A DNA stretch of 24,545 nucleotides, from the NCBI GenBank assembly GCA_043769275.1, contig JAYVJM010000010.1, forward strand, positions 1 to 24,545, read 5' to 3'. Under the pieces are notes generated by a model, which was not told the DNA's origin, ran no database searches, and saw nothing but the letters and a program-made list of their open reading frames with translations. Positions 24,080-24,545 of this stretch are shown here, one piece after another. The first letter of the stretch is position 1; the number at the start of each line of letters is the position of its first letter. Source of the DNA: JAYVJM01 sp043769275 (GTDB lineage Bacteria; Pseudomonadota; Gammaproteobacteria; Pseudomonadales; UBA7239). The position numbers were made by a program, and so were the translations under genes.

Positions 24080-24545
24080 ATTAATAACTGATGTTACGCA
24101 GCCGCGCTAAATTGCTGAAGTTCTGCATAGGCGGCTCGCGATGCGTTTATGAGTAATTTCCGACAAAGCGCGAAGGGATTGAGCTTTTTTTGATGCTCAG
24201 GCATTCGAGCTTGAAGGCGGCGCAAACAGACATCAATACGTGATTGCTTTGGGTTCGTGTCGTCCGTGTAGGCGACTTTGCCAAATTAGCATTGGACTTC
24301 AAAGAGTTATGAAATACCTCCACGTTCCACCGTTTTTTGTAGGTCGTGGTGATAGCGTCATAGTCACAAGTTAAGTCACTGCAAACCAGATGCAATATCC
24401 CCGTGCTACCGTCTTTGTTTGTAAAGATTTGGCGAACTAGAAGGACGGCTTTCGCATAACCTTTGAGCCAGCCTTGCACGGTGGTTTGCTCTGAAAAATT
24501 GAGTTCATCTACTCGGATAAAACGCTTCTTTTTCCTGTCTTCTTC
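24080..24545 (-). mobile_element. 3' part of an insertion sequence, right copy (partial)
   Basis: This is the inverted counterpart of bases 1-100 (about 97% identical over the shared part) and continues to the window end, so at least the 5' portion of the element is missing. It carries a DDE transposase on the minus strand. The inner edge lies between 24080 and 24086: the two copies share ATTAA at 24080-24084, differ at 24085, and are continuous beyond that. The outer edge and any target duplication are out of view. The 87 bases between the holB stop and this edge show nothing recognisable. Confidence 0.85.
24147..24545 (-). CDS. IS4-superfamily transposase, 5' truncated and frameshifted near its 3' end
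   Basis: The frame is open to the window end, giving 132 residues of the C-terminal part. The first ones read EEDRKKKRFIRVDELNF, ahead of the GTG codon at 24477-24479. The exact YREK signature of IS4-type DDE transposases is present: Tyr-X2-Arg-X3-Glu-X6-Lys in YKKRWNVEVFHNSLK, supplying the catalytic glutamate. IS701-like elements have a similar C-terminus and are the main alternative. After LSIKK the frame passes an A7 run (24185-24191 on the plus strand) and ends early at 24147-24149. A shift of -1 at that run restores KLNPFALCRKLLINAS and the stop at 24094-24096, as in the left copy. The copy is thus a pseudogene, uses slippage, or carries a sequencing indel. Confidence 0.8.
   Translation of the reverse strand, partial: EEDRKKKRFIRVDELNFSEQTTVQGWLKGYAKAVLLVRQIFTNKDGSTGILHLVCSDLTCDYDAITTTYKKRWNVEVFHNSLKSNANLAKSPTRTTRTQSNHVLMSVCAAFKLECLSIKKSSIPSRFVGNYS

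Noticed and set aside
1..24545. Composite transposon carrying accessory cargo
   Set aside because: The IS copies face each other around core genes (rpsP operon, purEK, tmk-holB, ahcY). This is ordinary chromosome between two insertions.

Overview
The window reads as a chromosomal segment of a gammaproteobacterium. The evidence is the gene repertoire and residue-level matches: rpsP-rimM-trmD-rplS followed by dsbC, a qmcA/NfeD pair, Mpl ligase, a type II thymidylate kinase, and Can and MutY proteins whose metal ligands and catalytic residues fall at the E. coli positions. I cannot name a genus. The recombination helicase-nuclease is an AddAB-like pair rather than RecBCD. The DNA is almost entirely coding, with no gene-free stretch over 300 bases. 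I see no tRNA, rRNA, CRISPR array, prophage or defence island.

Layout. Positions 1-100 are the 3' end of an insertion sequence. From 96 to 22222 every gene lies on the minus strand, so transcription runs right to left: addB-like, addA, qmcA, nfeD, two tandem class A acid phosphatases, a lauroyl-type acyltransferase, rpsP-rimM-trmD-rplS (closed by a strong terminator at 9506-9531), dsbC, mutY, a zinc-ribbon Nudix hydrolase, ilvA, mpl, purE, purK, can and ahcY. A 161-base divergent region (22223-22383) separates this block from tmk-holB on the plus strand. The window ends in a second, inverted copy of the same insertion sequence (24080-24545).

How the genes work together. rpsP-rimM-trmD-rplS is the classic translation operon. 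PurE and PurK catalyse the bicarbonate-dependent AIR carboxylation step of purine synthesis. A beta carbonic anhydrase starts 11 bases after purK and could supply or buffer that bicarbonate. AhcY, which releases adenosine from SAH, closes the run. AddA and the AddB-like protein form a double-strand-break processing complex. Tmk and HolB serve dTTP supply and the replication clamp loader.

Nothing here is clearly a new system. The points most worth checking are the inverted IS copies at both ends and the A7 frameshift in the right-hand transposase; the AddB-like protein that lacks the C-terminal cysteines of an iron-sulfur cluster; the purEK-carbonic anhydrase coupling; and the tandem acid phosphatases, one with an uncertain 5' end beside an A9 run.
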